From contig ML677386.1 of the NCBI GenBank assembly GCA_007922305.1, positions 13,373,830 to 13,437,829 on the forward strand: a stretch of 64,000 bases of DNA, written 5' to 3'. Source of the DNA: Dermatemys mawii. Lineage: Eukaryota > Chordata > Testudines > Dermatemydidae. Positions 11,553 to 22,790 of this stretch are shown here, piece by piece; position 1 is the stretch's first letter; every line of letters begins with the position of its first letter. Both the position numbers and the translations under genes were made by a program. The notes under the pieces were generated by a model that searched no databases, was not told where the DNA came from, and saw nothing but the letters and a program-made list of their open reading frames with translations.

Positions 11553-14500
11553 GAGCTTGTCTATATGTTCGGGGGAGGGTATTAATCTGCATTAAATCCA
11601 GTTAGTCTGCTATATCAATGCCTGAGTACACCCAATGCAAATTGTCATAGCACACTAACTCTGCATTTATCTCATATTGTGGAATCCTCTTTCAAAGTGT
11701 GCCAAGTTTGATGCAAATTAAATTAATTCAGTCTATTGTTCTTATGCATGCAATGCTGCTACATACTACTTTTGGGAGTCCTTCAACAGCTATCCCACAC
11801 TGCCTTGCAGGTGTCCATTACTGACCTGTTTATCTATGTGCCCTTCCCTGCTCTTGTGTCAAACTGACCAAATGTCTCCTCCTGTCTGAAAACTGGAGCA
11901 GGGCCAGAATTTGCCCATTTAGCTTCTGGATTTGCTGTGATATTGCTTCAGAGACCTTACAGCCTTGAACAGCACCCTGGAGCCATGATGAAAACCTGGA
12001 TCTCGTTGCTAGCTGGGGAGAAATGATGGGGCCCCATACTCTCATGACTCTTTACTAGAATAAAGATCTTTTTGTGTGGATATTACTAGACAGATGTCAG
12101 CAAGAGAGACTGACAACTGGGTCAACCAGTGCCAGATAAGCAGCAAAGAGCCTGAGGACAAGCAGCAAGAATCCACAGAGGAGAAGCCAAGAAGTGCAGT
12201 GAAGAGTTCTTCAAGGAAAGCCAGGATTTCTTCAGGATTTAGGAGCCTACGGCAGTCACATGGGAAGCAACCCCAATTCTGGCCATGTAGGAAATGAGCT
12301 AGAGTCACAGCCAGAAACTCAGACCAAGCCTGAGGAGACAGAGCCTATGAAGGAAATCTTGGCACAGAAGCATCTATTTGTTAAATTTATTATTATGCTA
12401 TAATACTGTGCTAGCTTCTTTTCTGTGCCCCCCACCACTACAACGATTTTTGGCAGATGTGAGCTGTCTGAGTCTCCAGCCCCAGTGTCCCTCCCTCCCT
12501 CAGTCCACACTATCCATTTATCCCATACACACACCCTGCCCTAAGTACATGTGTTCACAATGGCGGCTGCTCTAGCCACTTAATCAGCTTCTGTCACAGG
12601 CTAAAGACCTGACAATTGACCATTTTTAACCCTATGCCACAGAGGGCTCAGACCTATCTCCCTCTTTGCCTTTCTTCCCCCTGCAGCTGTCCTTCCCTGC
12701 AAAATTGCAAAGTCAAACCAGGAACATAATTTCCAACCCCATCCGCTGCCTCCAAGCACAATGGCAAACCCAAACAGCATATACTGCATAGCTAAAAATC
12801 CCAATCAAGTCCTCCTTGTGCACACACCACTTAGCATCTCTGAGGTTTCCCCAAGACTGGGTAGAATCTCCGGGAGGGGAAATCAGGAAGCATTCTAAAT
12901 GTATGTCATAGCCTCTCTGGAATAGGAACAATAACCACTTGTGGGGTTTTATTTTACTACTCCACCAGCTGCAGCAGCCAGTCTCTCAAGGACAGGGCCT
13001 TTTTCAACAGCTGAGTGGCTGGCTAACCTAAGGGGAAGAAACTGGACTCCTGGGAGCCTAGCTCTTTTGAGACATCTAACACCCCTAATAATGTTGAGCC
13101 CTGACATGCGACACACGATCCAAGAACAAGAAGAGGCAGAGACAAGACCTGGACTTGCCTGTGAATTAAAGCCTTCCACTGCACCGTGTCACTTTAAAGT
13201 TTTATTTAATTATTGTTTCAATTAAAGGTTTCTATCTGGTTTCTGCATATTTATTGTTTAATATAAATCATTAAACTTTAATTCATGGAGTCATTGATGC
13301 ATTTTATCCAGAAAATCTGTATTTTTGCATGAGTCATAGGTTTTTACAGAAGTATCAAGGCACGGACAAGATGCAATGATTATCACAGCATAGCACTGCT
13401 ACCTCCCATGAAAGAGACTGTACTGCTTACAATCCAATCTCCCCCCTCCACCTCCCTGGGCTATTTTTAGGTTTCAGACTCAAAGTAAGAGGCAATAGGT
13501 ATAACTAACAGTGTTCCTCTAGCTGTTTACATTTTCTAGTGGACACCATGAAGGCTGCTCAAACAGCTGAGCAAGTCTCTGCAGCTCAGCCTCCCACCCC
13601 TTATGAAGGCTTTTCTCCCGTACACTCACAAATATTGTGCAAAACACAACATGCAGCTTTTTTTTCCTGCAGCTTCCATCCTATTCCACAAGCAGCAACC
13701 CTTTTCAGGCAGCCAAACACATACTCCACTGTCATTCTGCAACTACTAAGACATTAGTTTAACAGTTCCACTCTTCTGTCCAACTGGCTTGTGAAGGGCT
13801 TCATTAACCAGGGAAGCAGAGGATAAGAGAGGTGGTCTAGGATAGCCAGAGCAATCTCCACACCATTCATGCCCATAGTGATCCTGGGGGTCAAATGGTC
13901 CTTTGTTCATTAAGGTAAATAGAGCTGAGTGGCGAAAGATCCCAGCATTATGGACCCTTCCAGGCCACCTTGCATTTATGTTTGTAAACCTGCCCCAGTG
14001 GCTGAGCAGTCCTTGGAGCACCATGGCAAAATACTCCATTTCTGTTTGTAAACTCTGAGCCCTGGTGAAGGGTTAGCAAATCAGTCATGTGGGTCCTATC
14101 ACATGCCCCATACATGCAAAGCTATCAGTAATTTCCACAACATTACCAAGCTTTATAATCTGGAGCAACACTACCTTTTCCATGGCACTACACAGCTGCA
14201 TGATAAAGGCCCCAACAGTCCATCTCCCTTTGCTGAATTAGTTGGCTACAGATTAGTAGCAGTCTGGGGTGGCTAGTTTGTAGATGGCAATGGCAACCCT
14301 CTTCTCTGGGTATGGGGCATCGCATGTTGGCACCCTGCCACTGCAGTGTCAGAGTTAGTCCGGCACATACCTCAAAAATAGTTGCCTCCACCATCCTGAT
14401 TCGGGCCAATTCTGGTTGGCCAATCTCTGGCTAATCTCAAGTTTGCAGAACAATCCTTTCCTACCAGTTGATGCTGGTTCCAAAGAAACAGCACTTCACT

Positions 14501-14960
14501 GTGTGAAGCTGCTCCAGGAACAGCTTCTGAGTAGCAGTTCCTCAGTGTCACCCTCTTATTCCTCAGACTTATCCTCCTTCCACCCCTGCCAATAAAGGTG
14601 GTGCTGGAGGAACCGCTGCTGCAGCCATATCATCTTGTTGGCGATGCAGTGGGCACAGTAAAAAATGAAAGCCACCTGTCTTTGAGAGCTGAAATACCGC
14701 CCAAGCAGCCTCTGTGTGTTCACAGTTGCTATCATAGTGGCTTTGAGCATGGTGGGGTCCCTGCTGTCTGACAGCCATTCAAAAGTGGCACTAGTCTGCC
14801 TAAAAAGAGAGGACAGAAGGAGTTCAATCATCAAATTATGCTTTTTAATGTTTGAACCCCCCAGTCCCAAAATTCCACTGATCAGCAATGCAAAGGAACA
14901 TGGAAAACTCTCTGAGAATGCCACATGCTTAATATGTAGCAAGCCCCGCTGTGTGTACAC
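11553..14960. mobile_element. Degenerate Harbinger-type transposon A, right end not found
   Basis: The left end begins GAGCTTGTCTATATGTTC, close to the (G)GGCYTTGTCTACA-type termini of turtle Harbingers. The subterminal motif agctatcccacactgcctt near 11791 parallels the 'agctatcccacagt' found inside element B. A minus-strand transposase remnant lies at 13540-14420. The part at 11.8-12.6 kb has short conserved-looking frames on both strands that may be remains of the Myb-like gene, but I cannot show this. No right TIR or TSD was seen before element B, so the element is truncated or joined to B by a deletion. Confidence 0.55.
13540..14420 (-). pseudogene. Harbinger (PIF) transposase remnant of element A
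   Basis: The minus-strand frame 14039-13746 contains WGRFTNINARWPGRVHNAGI, the conserved Harbinger block 'GRFTNIN.GWPG.VHDARIF', followed by FRHSALF. The catalytic aspartate of the VHDA motif is asparagine here (VHNAG). The frame then shifts: the 'DPAYPL.PWL' region is out of frame, and the 'CVLHN' end appears near 13620-13660 in another frame. The first catalytic block (IDGMHI) was not found upstream. It would be a DDE transposase acting in the nucleus on the element ends, but this copy is dead. The sequence differs clearly from element B, so it is another family. Confidence 0.7.
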
Positions 14961-15489
14961 AATGATGCAGACTGAAAGAGCACAGCCATCCTATGTACAT
15001 GTTGTTAGTGTGACTTTCTTATTGTGTGATAACTAATGAGCATTGAGTAGTTGTGGATTAACATCCTATCTCCCATTTAGCCAATCTCTAATGAGCTCAC
15101 ATTTTAATGTACCACAGAAGATTATGTGATTTTTATGGTGGTGATAACAATAGTTAATATGAATGTCACTAATTTATGATGGCCTTTTTTATTTCGGTGA
15201 GATCTGAGGGAATCAAGAATATGAATAGTTTTACTCAATTTGATTGGCTGTACCCTTAATTTAGTCAGTGATGAATGCAGTTTCTAAAATTCTGATGAGG
15301 TATTTGGGGTTTAGCAAAATTCTTAAAACTCTGAAATATTGAGGAGGAAAAAAACGTATAGAATGAATAAACATGACAACATGGCAAAAGAGGGCTGTGT
15401 GTAATGCCTTACTCACACCAAACTGGCTGGCACTCAGTGTAAAAGGCAAAATGAGACCTTGTATTGAAAGAACATGTGCTGAGTACTAA
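14961..15489. other. Spacer between Harbinger remnants A and B
   Basis: AT-rich DNA with no element ends seen. It could hold the lost right end of A or the lost left end of B, but no TIR-like sequence is present. Confidence 0.35.
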
Positions 15490-15579
15490 GAATTGCTTGT
15501 TTCACTGAGAAAGAGTCTCCCCTTTGTTCTCTAAAACGTATCTCTTAAAATTCTGCCCTCCCTTTTTCTCCGCCTGCAG

Positions 15580-15947
15580 GGGCAATTGTTTCAATGTGCA
15601 TCCTATCAACTCCATCCCAGAGGCTGGCCCAGATTAGAAGGCTGAAAAAACACATTTGGGACAACATGTTCACTGAGCTCACACAGTCCTCCCGCACTGA
15701 TAGGGCCCAGCTGAATGTGTGGAGGCAAACAACAGCGGAGTCCCGTAAAGCGTTCAGTGAACGCTATGAGAGGAGGGAGGTGCGTGATGAGACCAGGCAA
15801 GAGCTTGATGTGACTAGGCAGGATGCCATGGGGGAGCAAAATGACATGCTCCGCCGTCTGGTGGATCGTATGCAGGAAAGGCAGCAAGAGCACAGACCGC
15901 CACTGCAGCCCCTGTATAACCACTTCCCTCCTCCCCAAGTTCCATAG
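15580..15947 (+). pseudogene. Harbinger Myb/SANT-like protein, C-terminal exon
   Basis: After a polypyrimidine tract and 3' splice site (cctgcag ending 15579) an open frame runs to the TAG at 15945-15947. It reads AIVSMCILSTPSQRLAQIRR, then a coiled-coil-like charged region with SSRTDRAQLNVWRQTTAESR and DMLRRLVDRMQERQQEHRPP, the typical C-terminal part of the second Harbinger protein. In active elements this protein carries a Myb/SANT DNA-binding domain upstream and helps bring the transposase to the element ends. The DNA-binding exon is not found to the left, so only this exon survives. A polyadenylation signal AATAAA lies at 16122-16127. The 117-codon frame that begins at the internal ATG is an exon part, not a full gene. 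Confidence 0.8.
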
Positions 15948-16394
15948 CCTCCTCACTCAGACTCCCCACCCACTCCAACCCAGAAGGCTGACATATCCAT
16001 AATTTTAATTTGCCGTGTGGGCTTGTCCTTCCCTCCTCTCCCACCCCAACCATTCCTAACCTCTTACCCCCACCCCACCCAGGCTACCTTGTGATTTATC
16101 TCCCTGTGTTGTTCATCAAATAATAAAGAACTGTTTTGAAACAATCATAACTTTATATTCCCTGAGAGCTGTGATCAAAGGGGAGGAGGTTGGTTGGCTT
16201 ACAGGGAATTATAGTCAACCAAGGAGGCAGGTAACATCAAGGAGAAACAAGCACAATTGTTACACTGTAGCCTGGCCAGTCATGAAACTGGTTTTCAAAA
16301 CTTCTCTGATGCGTAGCATGCCCTGCTGTGATCTTCTATTCACCCTGTTGTCTGGCTGTGTGAAATTGGCTGCCAGGTGATTTGCCTCAACCGC

Positions 16395-17535
16395 CTAACC
16401 CACCATAAACGTCTCCCCCTTACTCTCACACATATTGTGGAGCACACAGCAAGCAGCAATTACAATTGTAATACTGGTTTTGCTGAGATCTAACCTAGTC
16501 AGTAAATAGTGCCAATGAGCTTTTAAACATCCAAATGCGCACTCTACCACCATTCTGCACTTGCTCAGCCTATAATTGAACTGCTCCTTGCTGCTCCTCA
16601 GGGTGCTTGTGTACGACTCCATGAGCCATGGCATTAAGGGGTAGGCTGCATTCCCGGGGATAACAATAGGCATTTCAACACTCCCAACAGCAATTTTCTG
16701 GGCTGGGAAGTAAGTCTCTTCCTGAAATTGTTCAAACAGACTAGAGTTCCTGAAGACACGAGCGTCATGCACCTTTCCCAGCCATCCACATTGATGTTGG
16801 CGAAACATCCGTTGTGATCCACCAGTGCTTGCACACCATAGAAAAGAACCCCTTGCGGTTTACGTACTGGCCACCCCGGTGTTCTGGTGCCAAGATAGCG
16901 ATATGCATTCCGTCTATCGCCCCGCTGCAGTCAAGGAACCCCAGCACATTAAAATCATCCACAATGATCTGCACATTTCTCAAAGTCACTACCCTTGCTA
17001 ACCACTGGTCAATGATTGTGTTGTCTACTTGGATCACAGCAGCCTGCACAATAGATTTGCCCACTCCAAATTGACTCCCGACTGACCGGTAGCCATTGGG
17101 TGTTGCAAGCTTCCACAGGGCTATCGCCATTCCCTTCTCACCTGTGAGGGCTGCTCTCATTTTGATATCTTTGTGCTTCAGAGCAGGGGGCACCACGTCA
17201 CGAAGTTCCATTAAAGTGGCCCTATGCATGCAAACGTTTCGTAGCCACTGGGAATCATCCCATACCTGCAACACTGTGTGGTCCCACAAATCTGTGCTTG
17301 TTTCCCAGGCCCAGAATCGGCATTCCACTGCATGAACCTGGCCTTATGCCACCAGGATGTCCCAGTCACCACATGCCGTGCTTCTAGGAAGGTCTGTGTC
17401 CATGTCCTCATCACTATCGTAATTGCGCTCTTGTTGATTCCTTGTCCGGTTTTGCAGGTTCTGCACATACTGCTGGATAATGCACAAGGTATTTACAATA
17501 GTCACAACTGCAGCAGTCAGCTGAATGGGCTCCAT
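16395..17535 (-). pseudogene. Harbinger (PIF) DDE transposase, split by two frameshifts
   Basis: The likely start is MEPIQLTAAV at 17535, continuing in frame to about 17344; the next block (WDHTVLQVWDDSQWLRNVCM) runs in a second frame 17328-16765 and the end in a third frame 16808-16395. All three catalytic blocks are present: first D in GAIDGMHIAIL, second D in GKVHDARVFRNS, E in RMVVECAFGCLK, then AACCVLHNMCESKG near the C-terminus. The total of about 380 residues is normal for HARBI1/PIF transposases, so this copy seems to have lost function mainly through two small frameshifts near 17340 and 16790. It lies convergent to the Myb-like exon, about 450 bp apart tail to tail. The family cuts and pastes elements at TWA sites. 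Confidence 0.88.
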
Positions 17536-17641
17536 GCCTGCCATGCTATGGCACCTGCACAGGTCATCCAGGAAAAGGGCGTGAAATGAAGGAGAGCAGA
17601 GTGGCAGTGGAAGCGGTGGAGCCATACACCATTTATGAGGA

Positions 17642-18011
17642 TGGCTAGCAGTCCTATTGCACCACCTTCTACAGCAGAGCAGGAGAGCTGAGTTGCAGTG
17701 GTGTACAAGTGATGATGGCTTTCGGTCATATTACACTGTCTCCTGCAGCAGAGCAGGAGAGCAGAGTTGCAGCGGAAACAGTAGTGTACGGGTGACGATG
17801 GCTTTCAGGCCTATTGCACCAACTTCTGCAGCGAAGCAGGTGAGCAGAGTAGCAGTGGAAGCAGTGTGGTGTACAGGTGACCATGGCTTTCAGTCATATT
17901 GCACTGTCTTTTGCAGCAGAGCAGGAGAGCAGAGTTTCAGCGGAAGTAGTGGTGTATGTTGACGATGGCTTTCAGGCCTTTGCACAATTTGCAGGACAGC
18001 AGAGTTTTGCA
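17642..18011 (+). repeat. Tandem repeat of about 82 bp, 4.5 copies, inside Harbinger B
   Basis: Units begin with tggct(t)tc at 17642, 17716, 17799, 17884 and 17966 and contain gcagcagagcaggagagcag. Units 2 and 4 share tcatattrcactgtc while units 3 and 5 share ggcct(a)ttgcac, so the array alternates two variants. It lies between the transposase start and the right TIR. Confidence 0.8.
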
Positions 18012-18344
18012 GACCTGTTGCACCTATTGTCTGCTGTAGCTTGCATGGAGGGAAGGGCAACTGATGACACGCATCCAGAAGAACCTGCGAGAATGCTTTT
18101 GCCCCATCATGCACTGGGAGCTTAACCCAGGATTCCAATGGGCGGCAGAGACTCCGGGAACTGTGGGATAGCTACCCACAGTGCACTGCTCTGAAAGTCA
18201 ATGCTAGCCTTGGTACTGTGGATACACTCCACCAACTTAACGCACTTAGTGGTGGGGGGGACACATGATCGACTGTATAAAATCTCTTCTGAAAAATCGA
18301 TGTCTATAAATTTGATATAATTTCATACTGTAGACATACCCTAA

Positions 18345-19060
18345 CTGTGTTCAGGCTTGCTTGATAAAGATAAATATTATGGCTGTAGGCACATCACCTT
18401 GGATAAACTGATCTTGTTACAAAGCCTTTACTCTCAAAAGAGGAACACCATGAAGCCAAATGTATAATAAATAATGTTTTCAAGAAAATTCATGGCTTTT
18501 TTTAAATTGTTTGCTTCAGTTTAATCTGAAGAACCAGTTACTTTCTATAGTCAGATTCTCCTGAGTGAGGGGTTTAGGACTAAGTTTCTGCAGCATGCAC
18601 TATAATTTAGCTTTGAGACACCATGGAAGCAGGACTGATCATAGTTAAGATGGCAGGTTGTAGCATTATTGCAGTTCTAACTATATGCGTTTTTTAAACT
18701 ATTTTGTCGAACACTTTTCTGTAATCTTTAAAATGCAGGTACAGTAGAGCAGAACTTCACTAATCCCTACTTCATAACCATAACACTTTATAATCTAAAC
18801 AAGAACATTTGGGTCCCTTAACCTCACCTTTCAGCAAAGCTTTAGTAGTGGGGGAAAAATAAGGTATCTTTATTAATGCAGAGTAAGAATGGTATTGGGG
18901 TTAAGATATACAATTGGGAGTTAAGAGACTTGGGGCCCAGTTTTCTGCATTCTGTGTAAATGCTACCAACTCAGAATTTTAAATTTATTTTGCACTCACT
19001 CTGCATGGCTATAAATAACTACACATGGTGCAAGTACCAAAGGTAACCCACCCATTGATT
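18345..19060. other. Non-coding DNA with one half of a repeat pair
   Basis: Mostly unique-looking AT-rich sequence. The part at about 18953-19038 is similar to 33053-33130 (GTGTAAA, GCTACCA, TGCACT, ATAAAT.ACTACACA in the same order), suggesting an old unnamed interspersed repeat. Confidence 0.4.
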
Positions 19061-19205
19061 CAGTTTCCAGTTATAACACAGGCTTTCTCTATGATCATGA
19101 ACAAGTCATGTTATTTCTCTCTGCCTGTTTCCTTGTGTGCAAAATGAGCATCATGCTTATTGATACTTCCCTCAGAGGTGTGTTTAGAAACACTTAGACA
19201 CCTCT
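19060..19205 (+). repeat. MIR-like SINE fragment
   Basis: The plus strand follows the MIR core and 3' part: tgaacaagtcatgttatttctctctgcc for 'gggcaagtcacttc..ctctgggcc', then gtgtgcaaaatgagcat and a terminal cctcagaggtgtgtttaga. Confidence 0.55.
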
Positions 19206-20040
19206 GGCCGAAAGGAGATACAAAACCCAAACAATTATAATTTAACCCAGTTACTCCCCTCCTCTTTACACCCAGCCTAAATTAGGCTTGTGGTTGTTAA
19301 CAGCACACTGGAATGACCAGCATCCATCCATCTATATCTGCATATGTCTTGTACCTGAACAAACATCTGTGCCTTCGCCTTTATTTTGCTGTGTCTTGCC
19401 CCTTTTATTTCTCTTCCAATGGCAGTTATGGCTCCTCTACTGTGTTATGCCTTGAAGTTATCTGATTGTATTTTTTTAAAAAAAAAATTTAGTAGATTCT
19501 CATAACCTGTTGAGACATGAGAGTGAAAATTGTAGTTTTCTATATTATCTCTACTTTGTACAAACATTTACAGAGAGATTAGAGGCATATATTACTGGTC
19601 TGAGTATCACTCAGGCACTAACATAGGATATGTAGTTTGATCCCAACACATAATGCAGTTAACACATTATGCAGCAACAAAAGTCAAAAGGCTCTATTTA
19701 TGCAAAATTCGGCTTCTGGGTCACTGGCATCAGCATTCAAATGAACTAGTTTTGGGGGTGAGCATATATTTAAATATCAAAGGCCCCAACCCCCCTATAC
19801 TGGGGTTTTAAAAACAGTTCAAGAGACAAATAGACTGGAATGAAATAAGAGTTCAGTTAGGACTGGGCCATTTAAAATGTACAAAATAGGAGATGTTCAT
19901 AGGGCTCACTGAGCTTTTAGACTATCTCTAAGGAGATAATAACCTGTCTGGAAAAGTTTTCTGGTATCAGTGAAGATACATACAGGCTTGTAGGAGCAAG
20001 TGTAAGATCATGGAGGAAGATACAGCTAATAAATAGACTA
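19206..20040. other. Non-coding DNA, nothing recognised
   Basis: AT-rich sequence with no supported gene or element. It ends at the 3' terminus of the CR1 copy at 20041. Confidence 0.35.
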
Positions 20041-21245
20041 CATAAGAATGGCAGCACTGAGTCAGACCAATGGGCCACCTAGCCCAGTATCCTGCCTTCT
20101 GACAGTGGCCAAAGCCAGGTGCTTCCAAGGGAATGAACAGGCAACCATCGAGTGATACATCCCCTGTCATCCACTTCCAGCTTCTGGCAGTCAGAGGGCA
20201 GGGACACCCAGACCATGGGGCTGCATCTCTGACCACCTTGTGTAATAGCCATTGATGGACCTATCCTCCATGAACTTATCTAATTCTGTTTTGATTCCCA
20301 TTACAGTTTTGGCCTTCAAACACCCCTAGCTACAGAGTCTATAAGTTGATTTGGCATTTTGTAAAGAAATATTTATTTTTGTTTGTTTTAAACCAGCTGA
20401 CTATTAATTTCATTGGATGACCTCTGCTTCTTGTGTTATATGAAGGACTAAACAACACTTCCTTATTCGCTTTCTCCACACCATTCATGTTTTCAGACAC
20501 CTCTGTGATATTCTCCCTTAGTAATCTCTTTTCCAACATGAAAAGTCCCAGTCTTTTTAATCTCTCCTCATATAGAAGCTGTTCCATCTCCTTAATAATT
20601 CTTGTTGCACTTCTCTGTACCTTTTCCAATTCTAATATAGCTTTTTGGAGATGGGGCAACCAGAACTTCACACAATTTTCAAGGTGTGGGCATACAATGG
20701 CTTTATATAGAGGCAATCTGATATCTTCTTTCTTACCTATGCCTTTCCTAATGATTCCCCACATTCTGTTAGCCTTTTTGACTGTCACTGCAATTGAGTG
20801 TATGTTTTCAGAGAACTATCCACAATGACTCCAAGATCTCTTTCTTGAGTGGTAGCAGCTAGTTTAGAGCCCACCATTTTGTATGTTTTCCAGTGTGCAT
20901 TATTTTGCATTTATCAACACTGAACTTCATCTCTCATTTTGTTGCCAGTCACCCAGTTTTGTGAGAGCCCTTTGTAACTCCTCACAGTCTGCTTTGGATT
21001 TAAGATTCATAAGTAGTTTTGTATCATTTGCAAATTTTGCCATCTCACTGTTTACCCCCTTTTCCAGATCATTTATGAATATGTTGAACAGCACTGGTGG
21101 ACACTACTATTGGTCTCTCTCCGTTCTGAAAACTGACCATTTATTTCTACCCTTTGTCTCCCGTCTTTTAACAAGTTCCTGATGCATGAAAGGACCTGCC
21201 CTTCTATCCCATGACTGCCGACTTTGCTTACGAGCCATTGAAAAA
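20041..21245 (-). repeat. CR1 LINE, 5'-truncated, 3' end intact
   Basis: The plus strand starts cataagaatggcagcactga and gtcagaccaatgggccacct, the reverse complement of the CR1 3' terminus, so the element is on the minus strand. The minus-strand frame 20788-20339 encodes the C-terminal RT part ([37 protein letters not shown]). Further upstream (20800-21245) the equivalents of 'DHSENIHSM', 'MLFNIFINDLEKG' and 'SFRTERDQ' are visible as non-coding remnants, with a small deletion near 21090. It is inactive. Confidence 0.85.
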
Positions 21246-21300
21246 AGGCAAGGACCAAAGAGCTCTAAATTCTGAATTCCAGCAATCTGGCGCTCAGATG

Positions 21301-21601
21301 CAGGACTGGTTCCAGGCACCAGAGCAGCAAGCACGTGCCTGGGGCAGCCAATGACAGGGGGTGGCACTCCGGCCACTGATAGGGCAGCCCTTCCTGTGGA
21401 TTCAGTGTCACGCCTGTGATAGGTCAGCCAGCTGGAACCACGGATTCGGCGGCACGACTGCGGCAGATCTGCAGAAGCCATGGGACCACTGGACCTGCCG
21501 CAGGCGTGCTGCCCAAGCCGCGGGTCCGGCTGGCTGACCTGTCATCGCCCAGAATGCCACTCCCCCTGGTTGGGGCAGCAGAAAAGGTAGAGCCGGCCCT
21601 G
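21301..21601. mobile_element. hAT-type miniature element, 301 bp
   Basis: The ends CAGGACTGGTTCCAG and, inverted, CAGGGCCGGCTCTAC form diverged TIRs, and a perfect 8-bp duplication CTCAGATG flanks them (21293-21300 and 21602-21609). Eight-base TSDs and CAG-type termini are characteristic of hAT transposons. The interior is GC-rich without a transposase, so it is non-autonomous. Overlapping short open frames are artefacts. Confidence 0.88.
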
Positions 21602-21924
21602 CTCAGATGAGGGTAAGGGAGAGTAGTATTTGTGACTAAAACAAACAAAACAGAAAACCAATATTGTTCAATTTCAAACTGATTCTAAATTAAATTTTTT
21701 TATTTCAAATTTATTTCTTTGAAAAATCAGAATAATACTTACATGTTTTGCATAATTATTTTAATCTCCAAATAGACTTTTTTGCTGGCTAACCTTTTCA
21801 ACAGCAAATTTTGGACCAGACCTACTAAAAAGCCTAACCATGATTTATGGTCTCAAAAGTCCCTGACGTATTGAGACGTATTATATAATCATAGTACATA
21901 TCCTTTGACAGTTATTTACACCTC

Positions 21925-22480
21925 AGGCTTAGATGACTACAAAGTTATATACACTAGCCTAAACACTGAAACCGTCCAGAAACTGAAACTAGTACAGAAT
22001 GTGGCTGCCAACCTATTAGACAGAGCTACTCACCATGAGTATTTAACACTAGTCTTCTGGAAGTTCCATTAGCTGCCTACTGGATTTCAGATTAAAGTTA
22101 AGGGATTGGGTTTAGTCTATAAAACTCTAAATGGTTTGAGACATTCCTACCTGAGAGACTCTCTCTCTTCATGCGATACAGACACAATTAATGGAGTCTC
22201 AAACAAGTATCTCCTTGGTTTAAACAACAAGAGGCTCGAAGGAAGATGTTCCATGTGTGGTGGTGAGGATGGGGAAGGGGGCATCTGCTTTTGAACTTGC
22301 TTCCCTATTTGATCCACCAGACCCTGGATTTATTAACCTTCTTGAGATGCTATAAGCCCTGCCTCTTCCCTCTACCTTTTTTTCCCTTCCCTCCTAGGCA
22401 TTTGTGGAGATAGTGGATTGAAAGATATACATTGAAATGTAGAGATAAGGCAGTTTGATGGTCATTATTATTATTAGCGT
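21925..22480 (+). repeat. L2/CR1-clade LINE fragment, RT C-terminus
   Basis: The plus strand encodes, across stops, TVQKLKLVQNVAANLLDRA, a 'LP.GFQIK' block and GLVYKTLNGLRHSYLRDSL, matching the L2-type motif 'RLQLVQNAAARLL...LPV..RI.FKLL.L.YKALHG.APSYL'. The 3' end carries an (ATT)n run at about 22462-22476, common at L2-type 3' ends. It is old and non-coding. Confidence 0.7.
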
Positions 22481-22506
22481 GAGTAAAATTGATACTTTAG
22501 AAGTAG

Positions 22507-22790
22507 TGTGGAACAATCTTTTAAGGCAAGCAGACTGGTCCATCCTGACTGATGATCAAACTCAGCTGGGACTGGGACGGGGTCAGATGATCCCTATAAA
22601 GAGCCTGGAAACTCAGGAGAGAGGTTGACTCCTGTGACTGGCTCTGTGTTGGTCAGGGGAATAGCTTTGCTTTGTGTTACTTCGTGAGTTTTGTTGTTCA
22701 AATTCATAAATTCTAATCTGAGGTTAGGGCCCGAAAGAGATCTGAGTGGGATGCACATTCCTTCCTTAGCTAGGAAAACAGGCCAACAGC
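22507..22790. repeat. Possible LTR fragment
   Basis: The stretch TGTGGAACAATCTTTTAAGG, with cccTATAAAgagcctggaa near 22591 and a following tgactggctctgtg block, has the layout of an LTR promoter and resembles turtle LTRs from memory. No matching CA end or TSD was found, so the boundaries are guesses. Confidence 0.35.

Larger units (their letters stand above)
15490..18341. mobile_element. Harbinger transposon B, left part missing, right TIR intact
   Basis: The right end is defined by tagacataccc ending at 18341. Its reverse complement GGGTATGTCTA is the typical turtle Harbinger terminus, and TAA follows at 18342-18344, matching the 3-bp TWA target of the superfamily. The element carries the last exon of a Myb/SANT-like gene on the plus strand and a transposase on the minus strand, arranged convergently. 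The left TIR and the first Myb exons are absent; recognisable homology begins only about 90 bp before the Myb exon. It is damaged by two frameshifts in the transposase. Confidence 0.8.

Noticed and set aside
15606..15956. 116-codon minus-strand open frame
   Set aside because: It is the antisense shadow of the Harbinger Myb-like exon.
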